Counted from the first letter of the stretch, positions 47,522-58,390 are shown. The stretch: DNA of 64,000 nt from an uncultured Pseudomonadales bacterium (GCA_947487765.1 CANKXO010000007.1:148180-212179), one strand, 5' to 3'. Notes: generated by a model from the letters alone, not told the origin. Program-made: numbers and translations.

Positions 47522-49084
47522 TTATACTGGCTTGTTCTTGAACTGTATAATCATTTCATTCATAGATTCAGTTGTTTCGATTAATTTTCTATTTGATGTT
47601 TCCATATTTTGCGTTGACTTAACAGTATTTGCCCCTACAGAATGGATGTTGGTAATGTTTCGGTTAAGCTCTTCAGCAACAGATGATTGCTCTTCGGTTG
47701 CTGTGGCGATATGAATGCACATATCGGATATAGTATCGACATTCTCTAAAATGGTAGAGAATTGATGTTCCAAGTTAGTAATGTTTTCAACACTCGAATC
47801 TACTTTTTTATGGCTGTCAGTAATCGAGCTTACGGCACTGGCGGACTGATTTTGAAGTGAAGAAATCATTTCTCCAATCTTTCCTGTCGATTCTTGGGTT
47901 TTTGCGGCTAGTGCTCGCACTTCATCTGCTACAACGGCGAAACCGCGGCCTTGCTCTCCTGCGCGCGCGGCTTCAATGGCTGCGTTGAGGGCAAGTAGGT
48001 TTGTTTGTTCTGCGATACTGCTGATGACTTCGACAACACTCCCAATTTCAGATGACTTTTCACTGAGATTTTCGATAATTTGAGAGGACTGATCAATGGC
48101 TGAAACAAGTTCGTCCATTGCTGTTTTTGCCTGGGTAAGAATTTTTCTGCCCTTATTGACATTAGTTTTGGATTCGTCAGCTGCAGAGGCGGTAGCAGCC
48201 GAGTTTCCTGCAACTTCTTGTACCGTTGCAGACATTTCATTGGTGGCTGTTGCTGCCATTTCAACTTCTGCATATAATTTTTCGATTTCATCTTTTGTAA
48301 CATTAGATTCTTTATATGCGTTGTTGGCAGATTTGCGTACTTTCTCTGATATGCCAGATGTCCTATAGAGAATAGTATCTTGTTTTGATTGAGCGAACTT
48401 TAAAGCGAGTTGTATTTGTCCTAATTCATCACACCGATTGGTATAAATACGCCTAGCTACCTCACTATCAAATAGTGATCTAGTTTTGTTTGCGAATTCT
48501 ATCCAGGGTTTAGATATAATGGCGCTAAAGCAGAAGTTAGCGATAAGAAACAGTGCAATTCCTGCGTAAATATTAATAGTAGATATAAAAAGTGCTGTTC
48601 CAGCAGTTAAAGAAAATATACTGAATAACTTATAAGTCAGAGGTATTTTTTGCCATAATGTTTGTAAAGCCTTCATTGGTGTTTTCTTTTCGGTATATAT
48701 CTTTTCTGCTTGAGCAATAAGGCGAGTGCTCGGTTTTTGCCTGACAGATTGAAAACCTGTCACTTGCCCATCTTCATATATGGGAGTGACAAAAGCATCT
48801 ACCCAATAGTGATCACCATTTTTACAGCGGTTTTTAACCATGCCCATCCATGGTGCTTTTCTTTTGTTATGTTCCCATAGTTCACTAAAAGCAACTTGAG
48901 GCATCCATGAATGTCTGACAATATTATGAGCTTGTCCAATTAGCTCTTCTCTGGAAAACCCACTGATTGACATGAAGTCATCGTTAACATCAAGAATAAC
49001 GCCTTTAGTATTTGTTGTTGATACAATTTTCTGAGATGAATCATACTCAAATTCTTTGCCTGTCTCAGGACCATTACTACGCAT
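47522..49084 (-). CDS. PAS-containing methyl-accepting chemotaxis protein (Aer-like)
   Basis: 520 residues. The N-terminal PAS domain (about 15-115) has [20 protein letters not shown] and [11 protein letters not shown] as in the redox/energy sensor Aer. Two adjacent membrane helices (about 155-190) have almost no periplasmic loop. A HAMP-like stretch leads to the signalling domain with the hairpin tip [20 protein letters not shown] and [12 protein letters not shown]. It should signal energy or oxygen status to CheA. Confidence 0.9.
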   Translation of the reverse strand: MRSNGPETGKEFEYDSSQKIVSTTNTKGVILDVNDDFMSISGFSREELIGQAHNIVRHSWMPQVAFSELWEHNKRKAPWMGMVKNRCKNGDHYWVDAFVTPIYEDGQVTGFQSVRQKPSTRLIAQAEKIYTEKKTPMKALQTLWQKIPLTYKLFSIFSLTAGTALFISTINIYAGIALFLIANFCFSAIISKPWIEFANKTRSLFDSEVARRIYTNRCDELGQIQLALKFAQSKQDTILYRTSGISEKVRKSANNAYKESNVTKDEIEKLYAEVEMAATATNEMSATVQEVAGNSAATASAADESKTNVNKGRKILTQAKTAMDELVSAIDQSSQIIENLSEKSSEIGSVVEVISSIAEQTNLLALNAAIEAARAGEQGRGFAVVADEVRALAAKTQESTGKIGEMISSLQNQSASAVSSITDSHKKVDSSVENITNLEHQFSTILENVDTISDMCIHIATATEEQSSVAEELNRNITNIHSVGANTVKSTQNMETSNRKLIETTESMNEMIIQFKNKPV

Positions 49085-49314
49085 TTTTTACACCAATAGC
49101 TCAAGTTAAGTTTCACTATTGAGTATAGCTATTAAAATAACTGGGGTAGCAGAAAATATTAAATAATATTTGTCGTCATAAAAGTTTAATAATATGGCAC
49201 CTTTACTATTCGAATAGCTTTTATAGGCCATAATTGATTTAAATAATTACTTTTGTAGCAATTGATTAGCCTACTAATGGTATCATTTAGTCGAATACTT
49301 TTTAGGAGAGAGAA

Positions 49315-50049
49315 ATGACCTACTGCGTAGGGATAAAAGTCAACAGCGGTATAATATTTTGCTCTGATTCTCGTACGAATGCCGGGATTGATCAGGTAAA
49401 TACCTATAAGAAAATGTATACCTTTGGAGTTCCTGGTCAATGTCAGTATTGTATATTGGCTTCTGGGAATTTGGCGACAACCCAAGGTGTTATTAATCAG
49501 ATTAAAAAAGATATTAATGCGTCAGAGGCATTAAATTTATTGGTTATGACGAATTTTCATGACGCTGTAGATTATATTGGTCGAATTAGTTTACATCAGC
49601 AAGCTAAAACGGGTGGTGGGCCTGCATTTCAAGCCAATTTTATTGTTGGCGGACAAATTTCTGGGCAAGATCATGAGCTAGCAATGATATATCCCGAAGG
49701 TAATTACATTACTGCGACGGAACTGACACCATTTTTACAGATTGGAGAAAGTAAATATGGCAAGCCCATATTAGATCGTATTATTAACATGGATACGAAT
49801 CTAAATACTTGTGCACTATGTGCTTTAGTATCAATGGATTCGACTGTCAAAAGTAATCTAAGTGTAGGACCACCTATCGATATTCGTTTTTATCATGCAA
49901 ATAGTTTAACGACTGGTGAACATTATCATTTCGATGAAAACGATGATTATTTACGTCAGATAAATACGGCTTGGAACGAAAAATTGATAGAAGCATTCAT
50001 GCAACTACCTAGTCTGGAAGGACATGCAAAAATACAGGTATCTGAGTAG
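49315..50049 (+). CDS. Anbu-type proteasome-like peptidase
   Basis: 244-residue member of the Anbu (ancestral beta subunit) group of the 20S proteasome family. After removal of Met, Thr2 would be the nucleophile (MTYCVGIKVNSG), followed by FCSDSRTNAG with the conserved Asp and ILASGNLATTQGV. Anbu forms helical or ring assemblies of uncertain role. It is often next to a transglutaminase, an alpha-E protein and a circularly permuted ATP-grasp gene; here these are missing and it appears as a single gene after an AGGAGAG site. Confidence 0.9.
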   Translation: MTYCVGIKVNSGIIFCSDSRTNAGIDQVNTYKKMYTFGVPGQCQYCILASGNLATTQGVINQIKKDINASEALNLLVMTNFHDAVDYIGRISLHQQAKTGGGPAFQANFIVGGQISGQDHELAMIYPEGNYITATELTPFLQIGESKYGKPILDRIINMDTNLNTCALCALVSMDSTVKSNLSVGPPIDIRFYHANSLTTGEHYHFDENDDYLRQINTAWNEKLIEAFMQLPSLEGHAKIQVSE

Positions 50050-50147
50050 TTGAGTTTATGTGAGATGGTTGATAGTAGAGAGTAGTGAATAAGAGTTATC
50101 AATGAAATGTTGGCTCTATTTTTTAATGATTTAATCTTAGGTTTATT

Positions 50148-51848
50148 ATGACTAAACTCCATTCATACATGCTTATTATTTGTATTAGTCTTGGTGTGGC
50201 TACCAATGTTGAAGGCAGGGGGGCAGCATCTGTTCTCTCCGACTCTACTTACAGTAGTAATAAAGGCGCAGTTGCTACCGTCAATGCTCTTTCAACTCAG
50301 GCAGCGGCTAAACAGTTGGAGAATGGTGGCAACGCAATTGATGCTGCTATTGCTGCTGCTCTGACTTTAGGTATTGTCGATAGTTATAACTCAGGTATTG
50401 GTGGAGGATTATTTGCCCTTGTGCACTGGGCTGATGGTTCTATCGAAGCGGTTGATGGTCGTGAGATGGCTCCCAGTCGTGCTCATCGCGATATGTATAT
50501 TAAAGACGGTAAGGTGTCTGCCCAGTTGAGTCGGACCGGCGCTTTGGCCGTCGGCGTCCCAGGCTCTGTTGCGGCTTTTGAATATTTATCCAAGAAGGGT
50601 GGTCAGAAGCCTGTCGGCGGCTTATATACCACAGCAGCAGCACTTGCCGAACAGGGTTTTCCAGTCTCAGTAGAGTATTTTAATCGATTGAAGCGATCTG
50701 CAAAAAGCATCGCTTTATTTCCAGAAAGCGCTGCTATATTTTTAGACCAAAACAATCAGCCTTGGCTTCCAGGTCATCAATTGCAACAAAAGGATTTAGG
50801 GAAGACTTATCGGCAGCTGGCGAAGCATGGAGCGCACTACTTTTATAAAGGTGAGTTTGCTAAAAAGATAGATGATTGGATGAAGGCCAATGATGGTCTG
50901 ATAAATTCGTCTGATATGGCCAATTATCAATTAAAGTTTCGCCAACCTTTAGTTTCTCATTTTTACGATCATACTATTTACGGCTTTCCACCTCCAAGCT
51001 CTGGCGGAGTTCATGTGGCTCAATTATTAAATATGGTTGAGCAATTAGATTTAAAGCAAAAAGGCGTTAATGCTCGTAATCACTTGCTAGCAGAATCGAT
51101 GAAACTGGCATTTGCTGACCGTGCTTATTGGTTAGGCGATCCCGATTTCGTCAAAGTACCTAAAGGCCTTATTGATCGAAAATATACCAATACATTGGCG
51201 GCTCTAATTGATACAGATAAGGTGTCCAGCGTAAGTGCTCACCATACGCCAGCTGATGCCACAGACAATTGGTTTAATAAACACACAACGCATATCGCTG
51301 TTGCGGATAAGCAAGGTAATTGGATCGCGATAACCACGACGCTTAATACCAGTTTTGGCAGCAAGGTTGTCATTCCTGGAACAGGGGTATTGTTGAATAA
51401 CCAGATGGATGACTTTTCAGCTCGGCCTGGCGTACCTAATAATTATGGCTTGGTTGGGAGTGAGGCTAATAGTATTCAAGCGGGTAAGCGACCATTATCC
51501 AGCATGAGCCCAACACTTGTAATGAAAGATGATAAGCCAGTAATGACACTGGGAGCGGCCGGGGGGCCAATGATTATTACCCAAGTGACGCAAGGTATTA
51601 TTAATCATTTACTTTTAGAGCAGACGTTATATGAATCATTGGCTTCACCGAGAATTCATCAGCAATGGCTGCCTGATATTTTGTTTCATGATAAGAAGTT
51701 ACCCGTGGCGCAACAACAAGAGCTCACTAAGAAGGGGCACAAACTCAAGCAGTTGCGCTTTGAAGGTTCGACAAATGCGATTAGTCTTCGAACTGGTAAG
51801 TTTGAGGCAGTATCAGAGCCTCGGTTAGTGGAACGCAACCAGAAATAA
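50148..51848 (+). CDS. ggt: Gamma-glutamyltransferase
   Basis: 566-residue periplasmic enzyme that cleaves or transfers gamma-glutamyl groups, for example from glutathione. It has a signal peptide (about 1-24), the large subunit with NAIDAAIAAALTLG and DGREMAPSRAHRDMY, and autocleavage before T380 in KHTTHIAVAD. The small subunit has LNNQMDDFS, RPLSSMSPTL and GAAGGP. All key residues are present. It lies far outside the island, so it is a housekeeping gene and not part of the gamma-glutamyl chemistry there. Confidence 0.95.
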   Translation: MTKLHSYMLIICISLGVATNVEGRGAASVLSDSTYSSNKGAVATVNALSTQAAAKQLENGGNAIDAAIAAALTLGIVDSYNSGIGGGLFALVHWADGSIEAVDGREMAPSRAHRDMYIKDGKVSAQLSRTGALAVGVPGSVAAFEYLSKKGGQKPVGGLYTTAAALAEQGFPVSVEYFNRLKRSAKSIALFPESAAIFLDQNNQPWLPGHQLQQKDLGKTYRQLAKHGAHYFYKGEFAKKIDDWMKANDGLINSSDMANYQLKFRQPLVSHFYDHTIYGFPPPSSGGVHVAQLLNMVEQLDLKQKGVNARNHLLAESMKLAFADRAYWLGDPDFVKVPKGLIDRKYTNTLAALIDTDKVSSVSAHHTPADATDNWFNKHTTHIAVADKQGNWIAITTTLNTSFGSKVVIPGTGVLLNNQMDDFSARPGVPNNYGLVGSEANSIQAGKRPLSSMSPTLVMKDDKPVMTLGAAGGPMIITQVTQGIINHLLLEQTLYESLASPRIHQQWLPDILFHDKKLPVAQQQELTKKGHKLKQLRFEGSTNAISLRTGKFEAVSEPRLVERNQK

Positions 51849-51857
51849 GGCGTGCGC

Positions 51858-52841
51858 TTAAGCACTAAGGGGCAGTTCGTTTATTGAGGCTTCATCCATA
51901 CTTTTTTGAATGGCATTGATAATGTTATCGCGGTCTCTATAACGCTTTATTTGTTCAAAGAGAGTTTGAGCTTCTGGATACTGTCGGCATAGATAAAACA
52001 ACCATTGCTTCAAGCGGTTCCCCATATATTTGGGTGGGTAAGCTGTTACGGTTATCTCAAAAAAGTGTAGTAATAGTTTACATAATTCAGGCCAGAGTAA
52101 TGGCTTGATAGTTTCATTGTTATCCCAAGCCTTTATTTGAAGAGCTAAGTCAGGGCAGGCTAATAGCCCTCGACCCAGCATAAAGCTATCGCATCCGGAG
52201 ACTTTTTGGCATCGCTGAAGATCATCGAGACTCCAGATGTCTCCATTCGCGGTAACTGTAATGGGGATCGCTTCGCGAATTTCAGTGATGTATTCCCAGT
52301 ATGCGGGTGGTCTATAGCCATCGGCTTTGGAGCGAGCATGAACGGTGAGCTCGTTAGCGCCAGCTTCGTAGGCTGCCATGGCATTATCTAGGTAGCGACT
52401 ACGGTCATTAAAACCTAAGCGAATTTTAGCAGTAACAGGGATATTGTTCGGAACGTGTTTGCGGGTGGCTGAAATAATATCGTATAAACGATGAGGGTCC
52501 TTCAGTAAGCAGGCTCCACCATCACTTTTATTGACAGTCTTTGCCGGGCAGCCAAAATTTAAATCAATCGCGCTGGCCCCTAACGCTGCTACTTTAGATG
52601 CATTTTCAGCAATTGGCTGAGGTTTCCCACCTAGTAGCTGAATGCGAACAGGGGCCCCTGATGTGGTAAGGCTTTGATTATGTAGCTCTGGGCAACGTCG
52701 ATAAAATACTTTATCGGGTAGTATGTGATCATTTATGCGGATAAATTCGGTAACGCAAATATCAATGCCGCCGATAGTCGACAGCAAATCACGCATAATC
52801 GCATCAACAACACCCTCCATTGGGGCTAAAAGAATTCTCAT
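51858..52841 (-). CDS. dusC: tRNA-dihydrouridine synthase C
   Basis: 327-residue FMN enzyme that reduces uridine in tRNA (U16 in E. coli). The N-terminus MRILLAPMEGVVDAIMRDLL is typical of DusC. NFGCPAKTVNKSDGGACLL carries the catalytic Cys, and ELTVHARSKADGY and VTANGDIWS are flavin/active-site segments. It converges on ggt with only 9 bp between the stops. Confidence 0.93.
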   Translation of the reverse strand: MRILLAPMEGVVDAIMRDLLSTIGGIDICVTEFIRINDHILPDKVFYRRCPELHNQSLTTSGAPVRIQLLGGKPQPIAENASKVAALGASAIDLNFGCPAKTVNKSDGGACLLKDPHRLYDIISATRKHVPNNIPVTAKIRLGFNDRSRYLDNAMAAYEAGANELTVHARSKADGYRPPAYWEYITEIREAIPITVTANGDIWSLDDLQRCQKVSGCDSFMLGRGLLACPDLALQIKAWDNNETIKPLLWPELCKLLLHFFEITVTAYPPKYMGNRLKQWLFYLCRQYPEAQTLFEQIKRYRDRDNIINAIQKSMDEASINELPLSA

Positions 52842-52886
52842 AGTCGTAGGGTGCTTGTTGTGCTTTTTATTGGCCAGTGAAAATAG

Positions 52887-53099
52887 TTAGTGAAAAGGGT
52901 TGTCCGTCGGGTAATCGTCCGGGATATCTTGCGATGAAACAAAGGCGTAATAATCCTGGTCCAGTGTGCGTTCTTCTCGCCGTTCCGTTTTCTTACGGCG
53001 TTTGCGGTGGTAGAGATCTACTTCAAGATCTTTACATGGATCTTCATCTTCTCTGCGGTCATTGCCCTTGCGGCGGTTGATAAATATCTTATTGTCCAT
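52887..53099 (-). CDS. Small charged conserved protein
   Basis: 70 residues rich in Arg, Lys, Asp and Glu: INRRKGNDRREDEDPCKDLE, then DLYHRKRRKKTERR. Short proteins of this composition with the NRRKGxDRRE start occur in many gammaproteobacteria; function unknown. It lies just upstream of dusC on the same strand. Confidence 0.65.
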   Translation of the reverse strand: MDNKIFINRRKGNDRREDEDPCKDLEVDLYHRKRRKKTERREERTLDQDYYAFVSSQDIPDDYPTDNPFH

Positions 53100-53275
53100 A
53101 GTGGCGTACTAGCTTACTCGCATATTTAATTAAATCAATAGTAGTATTTATTATCGTTTATTGTAGATCAGTCGTGGATTATTTTCCTTAAATGGCGCGT
53201 AATTCAACATATTGGCTTAAATTAATCGGTAAAATGGCCAAAAATAATATAAGACAGCACAATAAGGTTAACTCT

Positions 53276-53608
53276 ATGGATATGCAGCAACAAATAGAAC
53301 AAAAATTAATGAATGCATTTGATCCAGTGCACCTTGAAGTGATTGATGAAAGCCACGAGCACAATGTACCAGAGGGTGCACAAAGCCACTTTAGAACGAT
53401 TATTGTTACTGACCAATTTACCGGTAAGAGCCGCATCGAGAGGCATAAAAAAGTCTATCGAGCACTTTTGGCGGAATTGGATGGCCTAATTAAGGCATTT
53501 TCAGTACTTACTTTCGACCCTGATGAGTGGGTAGGAAGAGAAAGGAGTTTGCCATCGTCACCTCCTTGCATGGGTGGCGGCGGCGAAGTCTTCCAGAAGA
53601 GTACTTAA
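53276..53608 (+). CDS. BolA-like protein
   Basis: 110 residues. The BolA core covers about 1-78: QIEQKLMNAFDPVHLEVIDES, then EGAQSHFRTIIVTDQF and RIERHKKVYRAL with the conserved His. The tail SSPPCMGG is as in E. coli BolA. Family members bind monothiol glutaredoxins and iron-sulfur clusters, and BolA affects cell shape and stress responses. The ATG at 53276 is used because the 28 residues upstream are not family-like. Confidence 0.9.
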   Translation: MDMQQQIEQKLMNAFDPVHLEVIDESHEHNVPEGAQSHFRTIIVTDQFTGKSRIERHKKVYRALLAELDGLIKAFSVLTFDPDEWVGRERSLPSSPPCMGGGGEVFQKST

Positions 53609-53751
53609 TTAGTGCGAAAACCAGGCACGTTGCGGCATAAAATCAGAGTTAACTCTTCTTTTTTCTCGTAAAACACTAATTTTAGTGTGGGATTTTGGTT
53701 AATATTTGGCTAAAATGCCTTCCCCATTTTACCGTCCTAAATAAAAGCGTT

Positions 53752-54729
53752 ATGAATCAAATCGTTGTTGCTGCCTTATATCGGTTTGTCAGCCTGTCTG
53801 ACTATGAAAACCTGCGCCAGCCATTGCTGGAATATTGTATATCTCAAAATATTAAAGGAACTCTGTTACTGGCGACGGAGGGAATTAACGGTACGGTAGC
53901 TGGTAGCCGCCTAGCGATTGATAATTTATTGGAATATTTGCGTAAAGATCCTCGTCTTGCTGATATTGATTGTAAAGAGTCATTTTATGAAGAAATGCCT
54001 TTCTATCGGATGAAGGTGAAGTTGAAAAAAGAAATTGTGACGATGGGTGTCGAAGGCATAGACCCAAATAAAGTGGTTGGTACTTACGTGAAGCCTGATG
54101 ATTGGAATGCCTTAATTGAAGATCCTGATGTTGTTCTAGTGGATACTCGCAATTATTACGAAGTGGCGATTGGCACATTTAAAGGTGCAAAGGACCCGCA
54201 CACAACTAATTTCCGTGAATTCCCTCAGTATGTTGCTGACAATCTTGACCCAGAAAAAAACAAGAAAGTAGCAATGTTTTGTACGGGTGGTATTCGTTGC
54301 GAAAAGTCGACTGCTTTTTTGAAGGAGCAAGGTTTTGAAGAGGTTTATCACTTGCAAGGCGGCATTTTAAAGTACTTAGAAGAAGTCCCTAAAGACGAAA
54401 GTTTATGGGAGGGAGAATGCTTTGTATTCGATAATCGCGTGGCGGTTGATCATGATTTGAAAAAAGGTTCTTATGACCAGTGTCATGGCTGTCGTCATCC
54501 GATTACAGAAGAAGACAAATTATCCGATCAATATATGCCTGGTGTGGCTTGCCCGCGTTGTTATGATCAGCAAACACCGGAACAGCAAGCTCGATTTCGA
54601 GAGCGACAAAAACAAATCGAGTTAGCAAAAGTTCGCCATGAAGAGCATATAGGTTTATCTCCAAAGCAGTTGAGAGAAGCTCGAAGAATAAAAAAAGAAA
54701 AGCGCACCGTAGATCAGAAAGCAAACTAA
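53752..54729 (+). CDS. trhO: tRNA uridine(34) hydroxylase, rhodanese family
   Basis: 325-residue YceA/TrhO protein that hydroxylates uridine 34 as a step to cmo5U in tRNA. An N-terminal acylphosphatase-like domain ([12 protein letters not shown]) precedes a rhodanese domain whose active Cys lies in [14 protein letters not shown]-terminal zinc-type segment ([12 protein letters not shown]) and a basic tail follow. The ATG at 53752 follows AAAAGCG; an upstream extension to 53695 is not conserved. Confidence 0.93.
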   Translation: MNQIVVAALYRFVSLSDYENLRQPLLEYCISQNIKGTLLLATEGINGTVAGSRLAIDNLLEYLRKDPRLADIDCKESFYEEMPFYRMKVKLKKEIVTMGVEGIDPNKVVGTYVKPDDWNALIEDPDVVLVDTRNYYEVAIGTFKGAKDPHTTNFREFPQYVADNLDPEKNKKVAMFCTGGIRCEKSTAFLKEQGFEEVYHLQGGILKYLEEVPKDESLWEGECFVFDNRVAVDHDLKKGSYDQCHGCRHPITEEDKLSDQYMPGVACPRCYDQQTPEQQARFRERQKQIELAKVRHEEHIGLSPKQLREARRIKKEKRTVDQKAN

Positions 54730-54741
54730 TTAATATCGTAT

Positions 54742-54767
54742 AGGGTAAAAATACACGTTTTTGCCCT
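54742..54767 (+). terminator. Hairpin after trhO
   Basis: AGGGTAAAAA pairs with TTTTTGCCCT with one G-U pair around a 6-nt loop. The stem supplies its own T run. It lies 12 bp after the stop. Confidence 0.6.
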
Positions 54768-54945
54768 TATTAATTTCCTTGATATCGAATTATTTTCAGT
54801 TAATCTTTCACTATCCTTTCTCTAGTTAGAACTAAATCATAAAACTATGATCTGACTGCCTATAGGGTGCCCGTCCGTAGGGTAAACTTAGCCGTTGAAA
54901 TGCTGAGCATATTAATTCCAAGCAGTCTTTATACGTTATTATTTT

Positions 54946-56205
54946 ATGAATTTTCGTTTCCTGTTAATAATACTCTCTTTTATTATCATCGGCTTTAGTG
55001 GTGGTTGGATTGCTAGGGGGTGGCTAGTATCTGGGAGTATTGTTTCTAATCCAACAATAGTTGAAAGCATTCATCCAAAAACTCAAATTACAATTAACAA
55101 TAAACGAACTGGTTTAGCAAAAGAATTTACTAATACAGATTCCCCAGTTACAGATATATCTCCTCAGAATAAAAGAGATTCCATAACTGAACCAAAAAAT
55201 GATGGAGTGGCAGTATTTATATTGTTTAATAAACTGCTAGGTGCACATCGTTATGATGAAGCAATGGACCTATATCAACAGCAATACAATGAGCAAGTGA
55301 TTTTTGAATTGAAAGGGGTTGTGTTGGATCATTTGCAACGTTTGCTGAGTGCCCAAGATCAAAATAACTTCTCTGAATTAGCAAATCTATTTTTAGCTGT
55401 TTATTATGACGATATTGATGTTTTGTTACTATTGGCCCACTTCAATAATATTAATGGCTTATATATGGAGGCCATTAATATCTATCAATTATCAAATAGT
55501 TATGCTTATTCGAATGTCCAGCAACAAAAAGTTCTCGCTTCCTTTAATCAGTTTGTCGAAAGTATAGATCGTTTTTATACAGAAAAAGAAGATTGGTTTT
55601 CTCTTATTAACTTATACACTCATATTGATGCTGTAGGCTTATTAACATCTCATTATCAATATCGCCAAGCTATCATCCATCATAAAAGTGGAGATAATTT
55701 CTCGGCAATTGAGCAATTAAAGCAATTAGAAGATGATAGTTTGGTTGGCGGGCAAGCAATGGAGGCACTTGAAAAATTAACGGGTAGTAATATTCAGCCT
55801 AATAACCCTTGGCAAGGCGCAGAGAGGGTTGCCTTACAGCAACGAGGAAATCAATATTTAGTCGATCTGGGTATTAATCGTAGAGATAATGTGACCTTGC
55901 TCATTGATACAGGTGCTTCGATGACGACTCTTTCGCGTTCCTCTTTTTTATCGTTAAATAGCAATAATCAGGCTGTTAAGGTGGGACAGAGGTTATTTCA
56001 GACGGCTAATGGTGTTGTTAAAGGTGCTGTTTATTCGATGCCTCAGTTAACTATAGGGTCTTTTGCTATGAGGAATGTTCAAGTAGCTGTGCTTGATTTT
56101 ACGATGTCATCAGGCGTTGACGGGCTTCTTGGGATGAATGTCCTAGGTCAGTTTCGCTTTCAAATTGATCAGGACAATACAAGTTTATATCTAAATAAAA
56201 AATAA
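54946..56205 (+). CDS. Membrane-anchored retropepsin-like aspartic protease with helical repeat domain
   Basis: 419 residues. An N-terminal membrane anchor (about 4-27) precedes a polar linker and an all-helical region (about 85-280) resembling TPR repeats (HRYDEAMDLYQQQYNE; NGLYMEAINIYQLSNS). A C-terminal clan AA protease domain follows, with D321 in LLIDTGASMTTLS and the hydrophobic-hydrophobic-Gly motif in VDGLLGMNVL. Such domains act as homodimers. The substrate is unknown and the active side should be the periplasm. Confidence 0.8.
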   Translation: MNFRFLLIILSFIIIGFSGGWIARGWLVSGSIVSNPTIVESIHPKTQITINNKRTGLAKEFTNTDSPVTDISPQNKRDSITEPKNDGVAVFILFNKLLGAHRYDEAMDLYQQQYNEQVIFELKGVVLDHLQRLLSAQDQNNFSELANLFLAVYYDDIDVLLLLAHFNNINGLYMEAINIYQLSNSYAYSNVQQQKVLASFNQFVESIDRFYTEKEDWFSLINLYTHIDAVGLLTSHYQYRQAIIHHKSGDNFSAIEQLKQLEDDSLVGGQAMEALEKLTGSNIQPNNPWQGAERVALQQRGNQYLVDLGINRRDNVTLLIDTGASMTTLSRSSFLSLNSNNQAVKVGQRLFQTANGVVKGAVYSMPQLTIGSFAMRNVQVAVLDFTMSSGVDGLLGMNVLGQFRFQIDQDNTSLYLNKK

Positions 56206-56399
56206 AAAATAAAAAACTTCGTTATTAGTATTTACGGCGTCCAATAGTAATGCTTGTTGGTCACACGTTGTCACATTTGTGCCACAGACAATTACACCCT
56301 TCTTCAATATATTAACTTCTCCAACGGTATGCATTGTATTGTAATCATGTAATGAGCACTGCGCATGCCACACATATTTAATTGATGGAGGGTTTATTT

Positions 56400-57077
56400 G
56401 TGGGTTTAAATAAAAAAATAGTATTGCTGGGTGCTTCTGCTATTTTATCGTTCTCTGCAGTGAGTCATGCTGAAGTATCTGTAGGCCATGCTGTGGGTAC
56501 GTATGGCTTCGGAGCCTATGTGTCAGGGGATACGGGTTGGCATTTTACTGGAAAAGATCAGATTCAATGGCGTGCAGTCATTGGTGGGGGTGAGTTGGAA
56601 GTCGATAAGGTCGAAATTGACGATGTAAAATATGAAGGGGATGTTGACTTATTTGGTACTCAGGTCGGTCTTGATTGGTTTCCTTTTGAATCAAATCAGT
56701 TTTTCGTCTCTGGTGGTGCCGCCTACTTTGATCGAGAATATGAATTAAATTCTAGAGCAAACAAAAATTTTACCGTGGGCAATCAATTTGTATCAGCTAG
56801 TGATGGGGTCCGATTAGATACCGATATAGATCATTCTTCTTTCGCACCGTATGTTAGTGTTGGTTGGGGAAATAAACATAAAGGCAGAAGGGGGTTGTCA
56901 TATTTTGCTGAAGTAGGCGTTCTATTTCCCTTAGATGATGCCGACGTTAATACTCGTGTGAGCGGTAATACAAGTGTTGTTTCTGCTGCCGATATCCGTA
57001 AGCATGAGCGAGATGTAGAGGATGATATAAATGGACCTCAGTTAAATGCAACCATTGGCATTGGTTATCGTTTCTAA
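56400..57077 (+). CDS. Outer-membrane beta-barrel protein
   Basis: 225 residues with a signal peptide (KKIVLLGASAILSFSAVSHA), alternating amphipathic strands, and a terminal aromatic residue (GIGYRF), the outer-membrane insertion signal. The GTG at 56400 is chosen because GGAGGG lies 6 bp upstream; ATG 56382 has no such site. It is an OprF/OmpW-sized small barrel of unknown function and lies upstream of a lipoprotein gene. Confidence 0.78.
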   Translation: MGLNKKIVLLGASAILSFSAVSHAEVSVGHAVGTYGFGAYVSGDTGWHFTGKDQIQWRAVIGGGELEVDKVEIDDVKYEGDVDLFGTQVGLDWFPFESNQFFVSGGAAYFDREYELNSRANKNFTVGNQFVSASDGVRLDTDIDHSSFAPYVSVGWGNKHKGRRGLSYFAEVGVLFPLDDADVNTRVSGNTSVVSAADIRKHERDVEDDINGPQLNATIGIGYRF

Positions 57078-57133
57078 TTGGTTTTGAAATGCCATAGTTA
57101 TAACTGTGATGTTTTAAATAGGATATTGAATTA

Positions 57134-57514
57134 ATGAATAAGGTTTTATTTATACTTTTTTCAACTGTATTAGCTAGCTGTGCCTCTATGAGTCCGCCAA
57201 CGTCCTTGCTTATAGAAAGTGTCCCGGTTATTAATGTTGGGGAATCAAACGATGTACCAGAGGAGCACATTGTTTTTATTCCAGCAAATACTGAATTTCC
57301 TGTTCAATTTTCTATAAAAGGAACAATTTTTAATCAAAATATATCTTCAATTGTAATGACTAGTCTTAAGAAGGACCTGTATTTATACAAACACTGGTCA
57401 AGTTTTGACGGTAAGAGTTGGATCAAATCTCATAAGTTAATGAGAGGCGAGATATCTGCTGGCATTGATAAGTCAGGTGGGAAGGTAGAGATTATATTAG
57501 ACTTAGTTCAATAA
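57134..57514 (+). CDS. Lipoprotein of unknown function
   Basis: 126 residues. Lipobox LASC gives lipidated C16 followed by Ala, so outer-membrane sorting is expected. The rest is a short beta-rich domain (IVFIPANTEFPVQFSIKG, then GGKVEIILDLVQ) without a known family. It follows the barrel gene by 56 bp and precedes the two-component genes. Confidence 0.7.
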   Translation: MNKVLFILFSTVLASCASMSPPTSLLIESVPVINVGESNDVPEEHIVFIPANTEFPVQFSIKGTIFNQNISSIVMTSLKKDLYLYKHWSSFDGKSWIKSHKLMRGEISAGIDKSGGKVEIILDLVQ

Positions 57515-57685
57515 AAAATTTAAAACATATCAAGGTAAAGTAAGGGAAAACCTATACATGGCTCTAATTTTCTCTGCTTTGAGTGGCCTGCGTCTCACTC
57601 TGTCACAAATAGAGGCGTAGGTACCCTATAATTTTCAATATATTCACACTACACTACAAAATATAATGATTTGGGTAGCTAGATT

Positions 57686-58390
57686 ATGAGCATTAATATT
57701 TTGCTTGTGGAAGATGATGAAGAGCTTGCTTCTTTAGTTCGTGATTATCTCATTAAAAATAATTTCGACGTTCAAGTGATTACCGATGGAATTGAGGCTG
57801 CTAAGCAAATCCCTATTGTTAAGCCGGATTTGGTGATTCTCGATATCATGTTACCAGGGATTACTGGGATGGATGTTTGTCGGGAGGTGAGGCCTTTTTA
57901 TACTGGGCCTATTTTGATGCTGACAGCCTTGGACGATGATGTTGATCAAATGCTTGGTTTGGAATTAGGTGCTGATGATTATATTGTTAAGCCAGTACAG
58001 CCTCGGTTATTGTTAACTCGTATTCGTACATTGTTACGCCGTATTTCTAGCTCAACTTTATCATCCGATATCTCTAAAATTAACACTGTTATTCAAGTAG
58101 GGTCTTTAACGATTAATACAGGTAATCGAACAGTTTCTGTAGATAATCGGTTAATCGAGCTGACTTCTGCAGAATTTGAATTGTTGCTACTGCTTGCTCA
58201 GGATATTGGGCATGTGGTTGATCGGAATACTATCGTTCAGGAACTTAGAGGGTTTGAGTACGACGGTATGGATCGATCTATTGATCGCCGAATTTCTCGA
58301 TTGAGGAAAAAGTTACAGAATAATAATGACCACGACATTATTAAAACAATACGAGGTAAAGGTTATCAGCTTTGTATCTCGAAAACGTAA
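57686..58390 (+). CDS. OmpR-family response regulator (RstA-like)
   Basis: 234 residues: a receiver domain with acidic pocket VEDDEE, phosphoacceptor D53 in VILDIMLPG and K in YIVKPVQPR, followed by an OmpR winged helix (LIELTSAEFELLLLLA, RSIDRRISRLRKKL, TIRGKGYQL). RstA is the closest type by the overall pattern. The cognate kinase follows 42 bp downstream. Confidence 0.9.
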   Translation: MSINILLVEDDEELASLVRDYLIKNNFDVQVITDGIEAAKQIPIVKPDLVILDIMLPGITGMDVCREVRPFYTGPILMLTALDDDVDQMLGLELGADDYIVKPVQPRLLLTRIRTLLRRISSSTLSSDISKINTVIQVGSLTINTGNRTVSVDNRLIELTSAEFELLLLLAQDIGHVVDRNTIVQELRGFEYDGMDRSIDRRISRLRKKLQNNNDHDIIKTIRGKGYQLCISKT

